Below are positions 47,401-55,507 of a stretch of 64,000 nucleotides of DNA, in pieces. The position numbers and the translations under genes were made by a program. The notes under the pieces were generated by a model. That model was not told the origin of the DNA and made no database searches. It was given only the letters and a program-made list of their open reading frames with translations. The stretch is taken from NCBI GenBank assembly GCA_963978895.1, contig OZ022242.1, positions 20,864,129 through 20,928,128 of the forward strand, in the 5' to 3' direction. The DNA is from Erpobdella octoculata (taxonomy: Eukaryota; Annelida; Clitellata; Hirudinida; Erpobdellidae). How positions within the stretch are numbered: position 1 is the stretch's first letter; every line of letters begins with the position of its first letter.

Positions 47401-50400
47401 GAACAGTTTAATTTGATGATCATCATCACCACCACTATCATTGTTACTTCAACATTACCATAAGCAACTTCAGCAACATTGCATGCCCACAAAGCAGCAA
47501 CAACCACTTCAATATCAAACCCAGACAGTAATATATAATATTATATAACAAAACCATGGTTGAATGAACAGAGCTAAAAAAAAACATCACTAGCCCCATT
47601 GAAAGAGACAATGTTGCCAGTCATAACATGGTTATATCAAATTAACTGTTTATTATTAATATTATTGTTGTTGTTATTATTGTTATTATGCATATAATTT
47701 TAATCTATTTTAGCTGCAATTGTAGTTGTTTTGGGCTTTTTTACTATCTATACAGATCACCACTATTGTATTATAATTCCTACTAACAATTATCCTCATA
47801 AACAAAATTAGTACATGTCTGTTTTCTGTGACTTTGATATAAAAGATGATGTAAACAAGGCTTCAAATTAATCACAATGACAAACAAAAATAAGGATGAT
47901 TGTCACGTTTGTGTTTGAAACACAGTGGACAGGTTGACCTAGTTTTGTTTTCGTTGACCTAGTTTTGTTTGCATGTGGTTTTGATGAGTGTGTAGTTGCG
48001 AGCTCTATTTCAATTTGACTAAATTATTCTTATTCTTGCATGAGTGGCGTTATTGCTCTTTTATAAATTTTAAATTAGCATTAGCATGTGAGCCAATTCA
48101 TAAATTCATAAAGCGAAAATAATAAACAATGATCATGTGACTAACTATGAACTAATATATAAGATATGATCCGTCTTTATCCCTGGGTCCTGGTTCGAGG
48201 GTTTCCAAGAGCACTCTAGGGAATCCCAGTTGTGAACAACACAATCTTCTAAAGTTGGTCTTTCCAGAGGGTCTGTCAAAAAACATTGAATGAAACTTTG
48301 ACAGATAATCATAATCAATCACCAGTAATTTGACCACCAATAGGGTCATGGTCATCATTATCATAATCATTATCACCATCATCGTCGTCACAATAGCCCT
48401 CATCATCATCAACACATCATCATCATCATCATCAAAACATCATCTCATCATTGAGGTGCAGCAGACTTTGTTAAAGTCAATGTTAGTTCATAGCTGAAAA
48501 TCAATAATTGTCACATCAATCATGTCTAAACTAAACAAAGAGTCATAATCACAATCATCATAAGTCGTAAGTAAGTCGTAACCATCATCGCCATATTCAC
48601 CATCATTCTTAATATTGTTGAAATCCTCATAAGTGGTCTTTATTCCCATGTATTCTCCTCTGATCATCATCATTTTTATTAACCATAATTATATGCACTA
48701 CCTCAATTCCTTAGAATTTAATAAAACATGTGTTCCACTCATACTCACTATTATTTCTACAAGCATCATCTTAACAATAACCACAACATAACCATCCCAG
48801 AAACCATCTCAACAACCACATCGTATTCATTCCGACACTTCATAAACCTGCACACATTTTATTCTAGATAAGTGTCAAGGAAAAAAATAAAGTTTTCCAT
48901 TTAAATCTTTAATTTTTAATGTCAGCTCTTCTTCTTTTTTAAATTTAATAAAATTCACTGTCTGTGGCAAGTTTTAGCTTGATTAGATGGCATAAGTGGG
49001 TTTAACAACCTTTCAAAGGGCATGCCGAACACAAACCCAGAAACCCACAAAATCGAAGTTATTTTATAGATGGTTAAGCTAAAAAGTGTTTTCAAAGCTT
49101 TTAGACAGAGATGGATTAACTTCATAAATAAACTTCTCAGAATAACATGAAAGGAACAAATTAGGTCGAAAAAGGTACTAGAAAAAACACAAACACATAG
49201 AATGACAAACAAACCAATTGCACAAAATAAAAATGAATTCAGGTTACAAACATGTTTCACCTGACCTGCTATACATATCTGTAAATTTACAACCTGCTAT
49301 ACATATATGTAAATTTACAACCTGCTATACATATATGTAAATTTACAACCTGCTATACATATCTGTAAATTTACAACCATACATATCTGTAAATTTACAA
49401 CCTGCTATACATATCTGTAAATTTACAACCTGCTATACATATCTGTAAATTTACAACCTGCTATACATATATGTAAATTTACAACCTGCTATACATATCT
49501 GTAAATTTACAACCATACATATCTGTAAATTTACAACCTGCTATACATATCTGTAAATTTACAACCTGCTATACATATCTGTAAATTTACAACCTGCTAT
49601 ACATATATGTAAATTTTCAACCTGCTATACATATCTGTAAATTTACAACCTGCTATACATATCTGTAAATTTACAACACTTGCAAAACCATGAGATAAAT
49701 GAATCGGGTGAGTAATTATGCATTTAACCACCAGGCATAAAGCAACAGACACACAACACACATTAAAAGAATATTAAAACACCAAAATAAATACAAATAT
49801 GTAAAATGAAGATCAAGTTCAGGACTGGTTTAGTTCACCAAAGATAAGCACCAAGAGGTTAACCATAACATAAAAGATGTCATGCACCCACCCACCTACT
49901 AGGATGATCTGAGACTGGGAGACACTCTCAAGTTTATCGAAGATTTTGGCATAGCAGAACAGATTTACTTTACTGTAGAACCGAGAGAGATTAGTTAGTC
50001 GAACCTGAATGGTGAAGTCGTCAATAACTTCTGCATTAGGAACAACTGAATCCCCCACCTTGAAGATCAGGTTCTTTGAAGTGACATTGATGTCTTTGTT
50101 CCCACTTTGAGAAGTCAGAGTACAGTTGGCCACCAGGGTATCATTGGTCAGTATCATCGGGTTTGTCGGACTGATGGCTGATAAAAAAAGACTTGTAATA
50201 ATGTTGGACAAAATAAAAATCAAACCAAGTACAGTGAAAAACACCCCAATATTATTTGAAAACATTCTTTCCTAAGGCTGGTGAAATTTGCATGATGATT
50301 GAAATAGTTTGGAATTTGAACCCAAGAGAATATGTACACTGTCTGGTTTCAAATCCATGGTGACAGCTGTGATGATGAATAACATAGCAATAGAGATTAT

Positions 50401-51260
50401 GGTAACTGCTGCAAATAAATTAAAATAAAAGCATTCATTCCACAGGGATTATAAAAACTGAAAGATTCTCTAAAAAAAATTATTGAAATAAACAACATCA
50501 AATCTAAGCAAAAATTCTGAAGATAAAAACCCAATTCAGTTAAAACAAATAAAAAAGTAACAAATAAATTTAATATAAGTAAATTTAATATAAGTAAATT
50601 TAATTTAAGTAAATTTAATATAAGTAAATTTAATTTAAGTAAATTTAATATAAGTAAGTTTAATATTAGTAAACTTAATATAAGTAAATTTAATAATAAG
50701 TAAATTTAATATAAGTAAATTTAATATAAGTAAATTTAATATAAGTAAATTTAATAATAAGTTTATAGTTAGTCTAGTTTCTAGTTCTAGTTAAGTCTGT
50801 AGTCTAGATTTTTAGATTAGAAGTCTGAAGTTAAACAATACTGTATCTCACTATATAGTTATAATCTAGACTTCATCTTTCTAGAATTCTAGACTCTGCT
50901 CTACTTTCCAGACTAAAGTTACTACTAGTTAGTTTAAGTTAGTTAGTTAAATACTATACACTAAACTAAAGTTTAAAAAGTTACTAGATAGCTTAAGATT
51001 AAGTAAGATAATATAATTATTTCCTGATTAAAAAAAACTATAGATCTATAAATAGCCTATGCAAATACATCAACATTGCATGAAAACCACGCAGCTGTGG
51101 TTATTCACCTATTTTGACTTAAAAATAACATAAAAATATTGAAAAAACTCAATCAGCATACATAAAACCACTAACTTCCTCTGATGACCAAATATCCTGA
51201 AATCCAGTTACAGAAAGCTAAAATAATTAGTGTTGCAGAAACCCATTTAAACTCCATCAT
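25293..51260 (-). CDS. gp130/Domeless-type class I cytokine receptor (16 coding exons)
   Basis: Minus-strand exons in order: 51260-51176, 50177-49896, 48272-48146, 41166-41003, 40214-40093, 38862-38691, 38580-38486, 38366-38114, 35713-35580, 35425-35236, 34924-34763, 33178-33014, 27965-27878, 27696-27612, 26993-26925, 25583-25293. All borders are AG/GT, every phase matches, and the total is 2484 bp (827 aa). Order: signal peptide, Ig-like domain, C...CxW module ('DCVVHNWDSLECSWKPS'), fibronectin III domains, helix 'VFTALIIIACLLAAIVLPV', basic stop-transfer, Pro-rich 'EPIPIQVPEM' (Box1-like), and a tail of about 120 aa with a few Tyr. The length is close to vertebrate gp130 (about 918 aa). Class I receptors of this type signal through JAK/STAT. 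The canonical WSXWS motif is not seen. Ligand unknown. Confidence 0.85.
26042..26720 (-). pseudogene. Degenerate LINE reverse transcriptase in a receptor intron
   Basis: On the minus strand, broken frames read 'SMIRTMYDETVTVVSVNG', then 'LSIKVGVCQGSVVSPLL', then 'YSDDLVLES' and 'LRVNADKMKSM'. These are RT domains 4-5; YSDD is the YxDD catalytic box. Several stops and frame changes show an old copy. Confidence 0.7.
29403..30408. mobile_element. hAT-like element (TAGAGATGGGAAT ends)
   Basis: Inverted ends TAGAGATGGGAAT (29403) and ATTCCCATCTCTA (30408) are flanked by ACATCAAT and ACATCTAT, an 8-bp target duplication with one mismatch. Subterminal GTTCGAGTTCGG repeats occur at both ends. The inside has no transposase frame, so it is non-autonomous. 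It lies in the intron next to the membrane-helix exon. Confidence 0.75.
31560..31965 (+). mobile_element. Helitron family A copy
   Basis: (TA)n-AATGAGG start, the family 5' block 'GCATTGCTACACCATTCATC', an array of GGGAACGGGAAAGC-type units, and the end GGGTACCCTGCTAG next to T. Apparently complete for a non-autonomous copy. It lies antisense in a receptor intron. Confidence 0.8.
33014..38862 (-). CDS. Receptor exons: fibronectin III domains D3-D6
   Basis: Seven exons (38862-38691, 38580-38486, 38366-38114, 35713-35580, 35425-35236, 34924-34763, 33178-33014) encode fibronectin III strands. Examples are 'INLQPYMQYEAIIRG', 'LDYIVEVEVCNEVGC', 'INVFWSPVQEADNYTVYWC', 'IVAQWSHPDC' and 'YGVKVRSVSF'. 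Trp and Tyr sit at the usual B- and F-strand positions. 'VFWSP...YTVYWC' resembles gp130 D5. D3 shows no WSXWS; 'SSDRKLVEAGFFSQ' occupies that place. Confidence 0.8.
33240..33936 (-). pseudogene. LINE ORF2 C-terminal fragment
   Basis: Two overlapping minus-strand frames (33933-33574 and 33658-33251) give the end of an endonuclease/RT ORF2. The first reads 'VTKFKYLGSIVQEKK', 'RTLILPILLYGSETWTL' and 'RLEVFQMQCLRE'. The second reads 'RRLRWFGHVCRMDD' and 'PKKTWLKIIDGDLK'. These are well-known RT connection and C-terminal motifs of animal LINEs. One frameshift near 33600 separates them. The 3' side ends in an AT/TAA-rich tail; the 5' end is truncated at a hairpin. Confidence 0.85.
33937..33977. 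repeat. Perfect hairpin at the LINE 5' junction
   Basis: 18-bp arms (GATGTTTATCTTATTATA at 33937-33954, exact complement at 33960-33977) with a 5-bp loop ATCTC. Confidence 0.9.
36560..37595. mobile_element. Possible hAT-like element (AACGCGTTAC type)
   Basis: The left end has 'GTAACGCGTTACTG' repeats. The right end has 'AAGTAACTTTCCCAATACTG', the form of a common hAT terminus. The left terminus is degraded and no target duplication was found. No transposase frame is present. Confidence 0.45.
39236..39345. repeat. Short minisatellite, four units of about 27 bp
   Basis: Unit TGATGATGAGTTACAAATAC + CTAATT, in a receptor intron. Confidence 0.85.
40093..48272 (-). CDS. Receptor exons: cytokine-binding module (D2 and start of D3)
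   Basis: Exons 48272-48146, 41166-41003 and 40214-40093. The first holds Cys-x10-Cys-x-Trp ('CVVHNWDSLECSW'), the class I cytokine receptor signature. The second continues 'YCTLKSVFACRPNP' and 'GTTCVSVCANNS', adding further Cys pairs as in gp130 D2. The third begins a fibronectin domain ('VKPGPVQDVAVL', 'VELKWKPP'). A 7 kb intron between the first two is filled with hAT, Helitron and minisatellite DNA. Confidence 0.8.
40517..40930. repeat. 15-bp minisatellite
   Basis: About 26 units of GACAGTGACATTGAT with TTTGAT and GAGAGT variants. The period is divisible by three, so long frames stay open on both strands. Intronic, between receptor exons 40093-40214 and 41003-41166. Confidence 0.95.
41395..41443. 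repeat. (CT)n microsatellite
   Basis: About 48 bp of CT in the large receptor intron. Confidence 0.9.
41931..42012 (-). mobile_element. Helitron family A, 3' fragment, host of a hAT insertion
   Basis: The minus-strand 3' end (GGGGTACCC...GTTGCCCGGG, AGGTTTTTCTATC) has lost its CTAG. It is cut by the hAT element starting at 42013. Confidence 0.65.
42013..43385. mobile_element. hAT-like element (CAGAGGCGGATCCA ends)
   Basis: Ends CAGAGGCGGATCCA and CTGGATCCGCGCCTG (inverted) are flanked by TATATATA on both sides (42005-42012, 43386-43393). The TSD is low-complexity, but the ends are typical hAT. Without the nested element it would be about 450 bp, so it is a MITE. Confidence 0.8.
42216..43131. 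mobile_element. hAT-like element nested in the previous one
   Basis: Ends CAGTGATGGGCAC and GCCCATCACTG with a perfect 8-bp duplication GTAAAAAT (42208-42215 and 43132-43139). The arms are built of TTAAACTTTAACTAA repeats. No transposase frame; it inserted after the surrounding element. Confidence 0.9.
43468..43686. mobile_element. 219-bp hAT MITE with GTACTCG arrays
   Basis: CAGAGATGTAGTAC left end and CCTCTCTG right end, with a perfect 8-bp duplication AGTGTTAC (43460-43467 and 43687-43694). It is filled with GTACTCG units and contains a second internal CAGAGATGTAGTAC at 43593. Related to the element at 51788-52926. Confidence 0.9.
43840..43935. repeat. ACCGGTAT-rich element fragment
   Basis: Repeated ACCGGCA/CCGGTATACCGG words ending 'CGGCACAGCCCTAA', like the end of a small DNA transposon. 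Followed by (TA)n. Confidence 0.45.
44095..44752. repeat. 19-bp minisatellite
   Basis: About 30 units of GTAGATACTCAATTATAAT, mainly with AACG/AATG/AATT variants. It is preceded by two or three units of a longer related repeat (GAGTTCAATCTTTTATGATG). Confidence 0.95.
44935..45050. repeat. Three-unit 36-bp repeat
   Basis: Units carry ATATGTGCATTATACCTGGT followed by GTATTGAC. Confidence 0.85.
45705..46240 (-). mobile_element. Helitron family A copy, minus strand, long subrepeat array
   Basis: The 3' end CCGCTAG is at 45705-45711. A very regular array of about 12-18 bp units (TTTCCCGTTCCCGGTCGC on the plus strand) runs across 45900-46170. The 5' family block is absent, so it is 5' truncated. 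Confidence 0.8.
46241..46595 (+). mobile_element. Helitron family A copy, plus strand
   Basis: (TA)n-TGAATGTTTGTG start, GGGAGCGGGAAAGCGACC units, and the end GGTATCTCCGCTAG next to T. Its 5' end faces the 5' side of the previous copy. Confidence 0.75.
46596..46869 (-). mobile_element. Helitron family A 5' half, minus strand
   Basis: 5' terminus TCTATATATATAAAAATGAA at 46869 (minus), then the family block and GAGCGGGAAC, then TATGTATGTGCG and a few GTAT units. It is cut there by the preceding copy. It matches the start of the copy at 21089, including the irregular beginning of its microsatellite. Confidence 0.8.
46870..48145. other. Receptor intron, no gene seen
   Basis: AT-rich. A short segment near 47150-47200 ('AGAGAAACAAACAGAGACGA') resembles 57905-57950 and may be a shared repeat. 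Confidence 0.4.
49265..49678. repeat. 29-bp minisatellite beside the Ig-domain exon
   Basis: About 14 units containing CTGCTATACATATCTGTAAA + TTTACAAC. Two units lack CTGCTA, so the array has a higher-order pattern. It lies about 220 bp beyond the donor of exon 49896-50177. Confidence 0.95.
49896..50177 (-). CDS. Receptor exon: Ig-like N-terminal domain (D1)
   Basis: 94 codons reading 'ISPTNPMILTNDTLVANCTL' through 'VNLFCYAKIFDKLES' to 'SQIILV'. Two Cys about 63 residues apart and several NxT/NxS sites fit an extracellular Ig-like sandwich. The start 'ISPTNP' and the end before the C-CxW module have the same layout as D1 of vertebrate gp130. A second, hydrophobic frame-compatible exon lies just upstream at 50340-50408 (see findings). 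Confidence 0.75.
50575..50757. repeat. 15-bp minisatellite
   Basis: About 12 units of AAGTAAATTTAATAT in the first receptor intron. Confidence 0.9.
51176..51260 (-). CDS. Receptor exon 1: signal peptide
   Basis: Starts ATG-ATG at 51260. Residues 1-28 have Lys at 5, then the hydrophobic core 'VSATLIILAFCNWISG'. The donor is GTTAGT at 51175. It joins the Ig exon in phase 1. Frame, hydrophobicity and splice site support it; no promoter was identified. Confidence 0.65.
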
Positions 51261-51779
51261 TATAAAAAAAAGAGCTAATAAACAAGAGCAGTCCTGTTTG
51301 TCTTGTTTATAAGATCCCAAATGTACATTGTGTGAGTATAGTAGTGTATACCTATCTTTTTATAGCATTTACTACGGAATCGCCGATGGGCTTTCTCGGT
51401 AAAAACCGTTGGCAAAAGCTGTATCGTGAAACATGTATTTAACTTTGAAAATTTTTAGGAATTGTTTAAAAAAATTCAAACTTTATTTTAATTTTTTGTT
51501 TGAATAAAAAAAATAAAGTTTGAGTCACTCGTTTGATTTTTTAGATTATTTTTAAAAACGTACCTATATAAGTTGTGGACAGGCCCGCAACTACGAGTGG
51601 CGAAGGGGTGAAGCCCCTCCTAGAAGGTATTTTGCTTCCCTTGAAAATGTTAAGATATGTAGTTTTTTTAAATGTATAAATCTGTTAACCGTTACACCTG
51701 TAGGAACTTGTAATTAATTTATTATTACATTTATTATTTGTTAGTTATTAATCAATGAAACGCTTTTTATATCTCTGCA
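51261..51779. other. Upstream region of the receptor gene
   Basis: AT-rich sequence upstream of the receptor start codon; promoter not recognised. 'GGTGAAGCCCCTCCTAGAAG' near 51607 resembles an element end. Confidence 0.35.
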
Positions 51780-51787
51780 CTATTTCC

Positions 51788-52926
51788 CAGAGATGTTGCG
51801 AGTACATATGGTCCGAGTACGAGTACGAGTACTATGGTGTCGAGTACGAGTACGAGTACCATGGTATCAAGTTATCGAGTACGAGTACGAGTACGAGTAC
51901 TGAGGTCTCGAGTACAAGTACGAGTACGAGTACAAGAAATTTTTAGCGAGTACTTTTCGAGTACTTTTTAAAGTCAACAAAATAATAGTTTATTCTACAT
52001 CAAAAAACTATTACATTTCAGAAAAGTTAGCGACGACAGTTTAGATTCCGACATCTTAGCCCTATGGGGTCTTAAAATTATTCCGCCGTGGCTGAACACA
52101 CGTTCTACTGGTGAACTTGAAGCTGGAATACTTAAGGCACGAAGTGCTGGGTGATACAGTTTGTCAAGGTCACTGGAATGATTCTGCCAAAACGTTAGTG
52201 CATCATCCACATCACCAGTGATCTTCATCTCAAGATATCTGGTCAACTGTGCATCGACATCAAGGCAGGTGTCATCTAACGCCGATGAATACTTGTGAAA
52301 CAACTTTGACTTTTTGGCTGGTGGGGGTGACCCAGATGGCGGCACCAACGTAACAGCAGGTGACTGAGTAATGATGCCAAAGAGAGAATTAGTTGATTCA
52401 ACAAAGAATTTAACCAGTTCTGAAAAAACACAACCAAATTTAAAAAATGCAAAATTGTGACTGCAAAGTGCAAATATAAACGAATGTGATATGGAATTAT
52501 TTAGAAATCTTTTTTAACAACAGTGGGTACAAGAAATTCAAATTCTAAATTATGGAAATTTTGATGACTGTTAATAAGTGATTAGAAGAATAATGATACT
52601 TAAGCAGAAATAACAAAGAAAACTATTATTAAAAATTGGTACCTAGATATAAAATATATGTTATACTAGAGTATAAACGAAATATAATCCCAAACAACTG
52701 TTTAGTAAACAAGCAAACTTTTTTTTAGAGAAGGTGTCGCATATGCGAGTACGAGTACGAGTACTTAGTGGAATAACGAGTACGAGTACGAGTACGAGTA
52801 CTGAGTGAAATAACGAGTACGAGTACGAGTACCAAGGTTCCGAGTACAAGTACGAGTACGAGTACTTGAAAACGGTACTCGAGTTGTACTCGAGTACGAG
52901 TACGAGTACCAAGTACTACATCTCTG
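51788..52926. mobile_element. hAT element with transposase remnant and GAGTAC arrays
   Basis: Ends CAGAGATGTTGCGAGTAC and GTACTACATCTCTG, with a perfect 8-bp duplication CTATTTCC (51780-51787 and 52927-52934). Both subterminal regions are arrays of CGAGTACGAGTAC, each about 150-190 bp. The inside holds the C-terminal part of a hAT transposase on the minus strand. At 1139 bp it is an internally deleted copy of a hAT family. Confidence 0.95.
51995..52348 (-). pseudogene. hAT transposase, C-terminal dimerisation domain
   Basis: 117 residues ending in the hAT C-terminal dimerisation motif: 'ALTFWQNHSSDLDKLYHPAL', 'RALSIPASSSPVERVFSHGG', 'LRPHRAKMSESKLSSLTFLK'. The N-terminal zinc finger and RNase H-like catalytic core are absent. 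The intact dimerisation domain suggests a recent deletion derivative. Confidence 0.9.
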
Positions 52927-52961
52927 CTATTTCCTTCTTTAACGATATTACTGAAAAGACA

Positions 52962-53255
52962 TTAAACTGCTCATTTCTGAACTTCGCCGCAGCCGACCCC
53001 AACGATCTTCAGAAAAGAAGAAACCAAATATAGAAGTATGTTACAACCACCGTCGATTCGGCAATTTAGCCAAAAAGTGCAATCCACCCTGCTCCTTCAA
53101 CAAACCTTCGCGATCAGTAATGACGACAACGGATCACAATCCGGCATGCTCAAGTCGTTTATTTTACATCAACGATAAATTATCAACACATCGCTTTCTA
53201 GTAGACACCGGAGCAAAGGTCAGTGTTATCCCAAAGTTTTTATCTCAACGGTATC
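52962..53255 (+). pseudogene. Ty3/Gypsy gag end and protease start (CHCC type)
   Basis: One frame encodes 'ISELRRSRPQRSSEKKKP', then a CHCC zinc motif 'CYNHRRFGNLAKKCNPPC', then 'RLFYINDKLSTHRFLVDTG' followed by AKVSVIP, the aspartic protease active-site strand. The CHCC Gag motif is described for the CsRn1-like clade of Gypsy elements. The frame is cut right after the protease motif by a foldback element, and no RT or integrase follows. A truncated copy. Confidence 0.85.
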
Positions 53256-54905
53256 CTATCAAAAGAGCGAAAACATAAGAGCGACAACAAAAGGGCGAAC
53301 ATAAAAGGGCGAAACTAAAAAGGGCGAATGCTAAAAAGATCGCACGATAATAAGAGCGAAAATGAAAAGGGCGAAACTAAAAAGAGCGCACAATAAAAAG
53401 GCGAACGTCAAAAAAGCGAAAACATGAAATATTATAATTTATAATTTTACCCACACACTAACAGCACAAACCAACTTTCTTTCATCTGCTATCTCGCTTT
53501 CTCTCTTTTTTCTCTCTCTCCCTAGTGAAACGCATGGTACTTTATTTTTTGTTCCTCTCTCTTTTTTTCTTTCACTTTCTATCTCGCTCGCTCTTTGTCC
53601 TTAGTAAAATGCATGTTTCTTTTTTTCACATTCTTTCTTTTTAATGTTTTTCTCGTTATATTTCTTTATCCATTGTCTTTTTTTGTTTTGTTTGTCTCTC
53701 TTTTCCTTCCTTTTTTCAATTTGTGTTTTTCTTCTCTCCCTTTTCCTAAATGATGATGATATTGTGGCGCGGGTGTTTTAAATGTTTAGTAAATATTATA
53801 ACAGTTAATCGTCTGCTTCTCTTTTTCTTCTTTTTATTTTTCTCTTTCTTTGCCTCTCTCTTTCTCTCTCATAGCTTCTCATGAAGATTCACTCATGTGT
53901 ATGTTGCGGACACATTAAAAACACATTAGTGCCAGATGCCAATGTCACGGTCAAGAAACTTCCTACTTAATTATAGTTCAAACTTGAATTTATAGATAAG
54001 TATTTTTGGTAACAAATTGGTTATAGGAAAGTTTGCTCATGTAAAAACCTATTTAACTCTACAGTTTCTGTACAAAAAGTAATGCACAAATTATACCCAG
54101 CCGTAGAGAGTTATCAACCAAGAAAAATAATATTATAAATTACATTGTTAAATTAAACTTTAATTATACAATAATGGGTTGAAATAAATTTGAACATTTT
54201 AACTAGGAACAATTTGATCGCGGACATTTTACATAGTGCTAAGAATTGAAAAGAGAAACGCAAATAAAATGCACGTTTTATCACTGTTCTGTTGATCATG
54301 GAACCGAGAGAATGATAGAGAAAACTTTATTTGCTTGTGTGCGTGCCTGAATGAAAAAGAGGGTAAAAGAGAGGCTTAATTCGTGCGCGCGTGCGTGTGG
54401 GTGTGTGATAGAAAAAGAACCCGGTAATGGCGAATATCTCAAATGGCTAAATCTAAAATTACTAACGGGGTTGCTCGGAGTTTTTAGAGGTTTTCTCATC
54501 ATTTTTTCTCACCTTTTCCTTCCCTCTGTTTCCTTTCTTTTCCTATTTGTTTTCCCGTTCTCGCACACACGGCCGCCGAATGCCCCGCTGCCACTCGCTC
54601 TCTCGTTCCCGCTCACACTCTCATTCGCTTGCCAAATGCCACTCGCTCTTCCGCTTCATTCTTTTTATAATTATTTTCCCCATAAAACTTTAAATAGATT
54701 TCTTAAAAATTGCTTGAAACATAGATAATACAAACTTATTTTCGCCTTTTTGATGTTCGCTTTTTTATTGTTCGCCTTTTTTAGTTTCGCCCTTTTCATT
54801 TTCGCTCTTATTATCGTGCGATCTTTTAAGCATTCGCCCTTTTTAGTTTCGCTCTTTTGTGTTCGCCCTTTTGTTTTCGCCCTTATGTTTTTGCCCTTTT
54901 GATAG
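53256..54905. mobile_element. Foldback-like element with GGGCGAA subrepeat arms
   Basis: Starts CTATCAAAAGAGCGAAAAC and ends with the inverted CTATCAAAAGGGCAAAAAC. Each arm is about 165-175 bp of AAAAGGGCGAAC/AAAGAGCGAAA units that mirror each other. The centre holds CT/TTTC-rich DNA, a degenerate Helitron A 3' end (about 54463-54700, minus) and no transposase. It is inserted into the gag/protease fragment. Confidence 0.8.
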
Positions 54906-54934
54906 TAAACCAACATTATAACTTAAATGTCAAT

Positions 54935-55363
54935 ATGAAGCAACGAAGACTAATCGAAAACATCACCACGCAGAGTTTACATGGAAAGTCTTCTTCCAAC
55001 AAGCCAATGGAAGACGGAGTGCGGAACTGTTCGGTCTGCACTCACAAAAATTCGACCGAGGCTTTCAAGGATGAAATGAGTGATGTTCGCAAAGACACCT
55101 CAAAGAGAAAACCAAAGTCAAATTCACAGCTTGTGGCTCAGCAGGTTGTTCAACAGATTCCATCAGTTTCTAAGAAACAGACTTCTCAAAGAATGTCCGA
55201 AAGAGTGGACACTGTTTCTGACACCTCACAGGACAGTCACAGGTCTGAGACAAGGGACAGCGACATTTTAGCCACAACAACTAGTCCTGTCTTTGCTGCC
55301 ACAACATCACAGCAGCATCAATTGATTAATCTACCTCCATCTTCAACCTTTGCCGCATTGTGA
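54935..55363 (+). CDS. Unrecognised 143-codon open frame
   Basis: Starts ATG at 54935, 30 bp beyond the foldback arm; stop TGA at 55361. The product is hydrophilic and Ser/Gln/Thr/Lys-rich: '[18 protein letters not shown]', '[20 protein letters not shown]', 'SATTSQQ'-like stretches, ending 'PPSSTFAAL'. Unlike most frames in the window it is not simple-repeat sequence and has balanced composition. It could be a terminal exon, a retroelement remnant or chance. No function is proposed. Confidence 0.4.
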   Translation: MKQRRLIENITTQSLHGKSSSNKPMEDGVRNCSVCTHKNSTEAFKDEMSDVRKDTSKRKPKSNSQLVAQQVVQQIPSVSKKQTSQRMSERVDTVSDTSQDSHRSETRDSDILATTTSPVFAATTSQQHQLINLPPSSTFAAL

Positions 55364-55507
55364 CGTCATCATCCCATCCTGTGACACAAACGTCACAACC
55401 CTCCAGAGCAACGGGGTCGGGTGGTTACATCAATATTGTGAAACACGTATCTTTTTATTTTTCAAGAAGAATCCATATACCAAATTTTAAAATCTAACTC
55501 TAGTATA

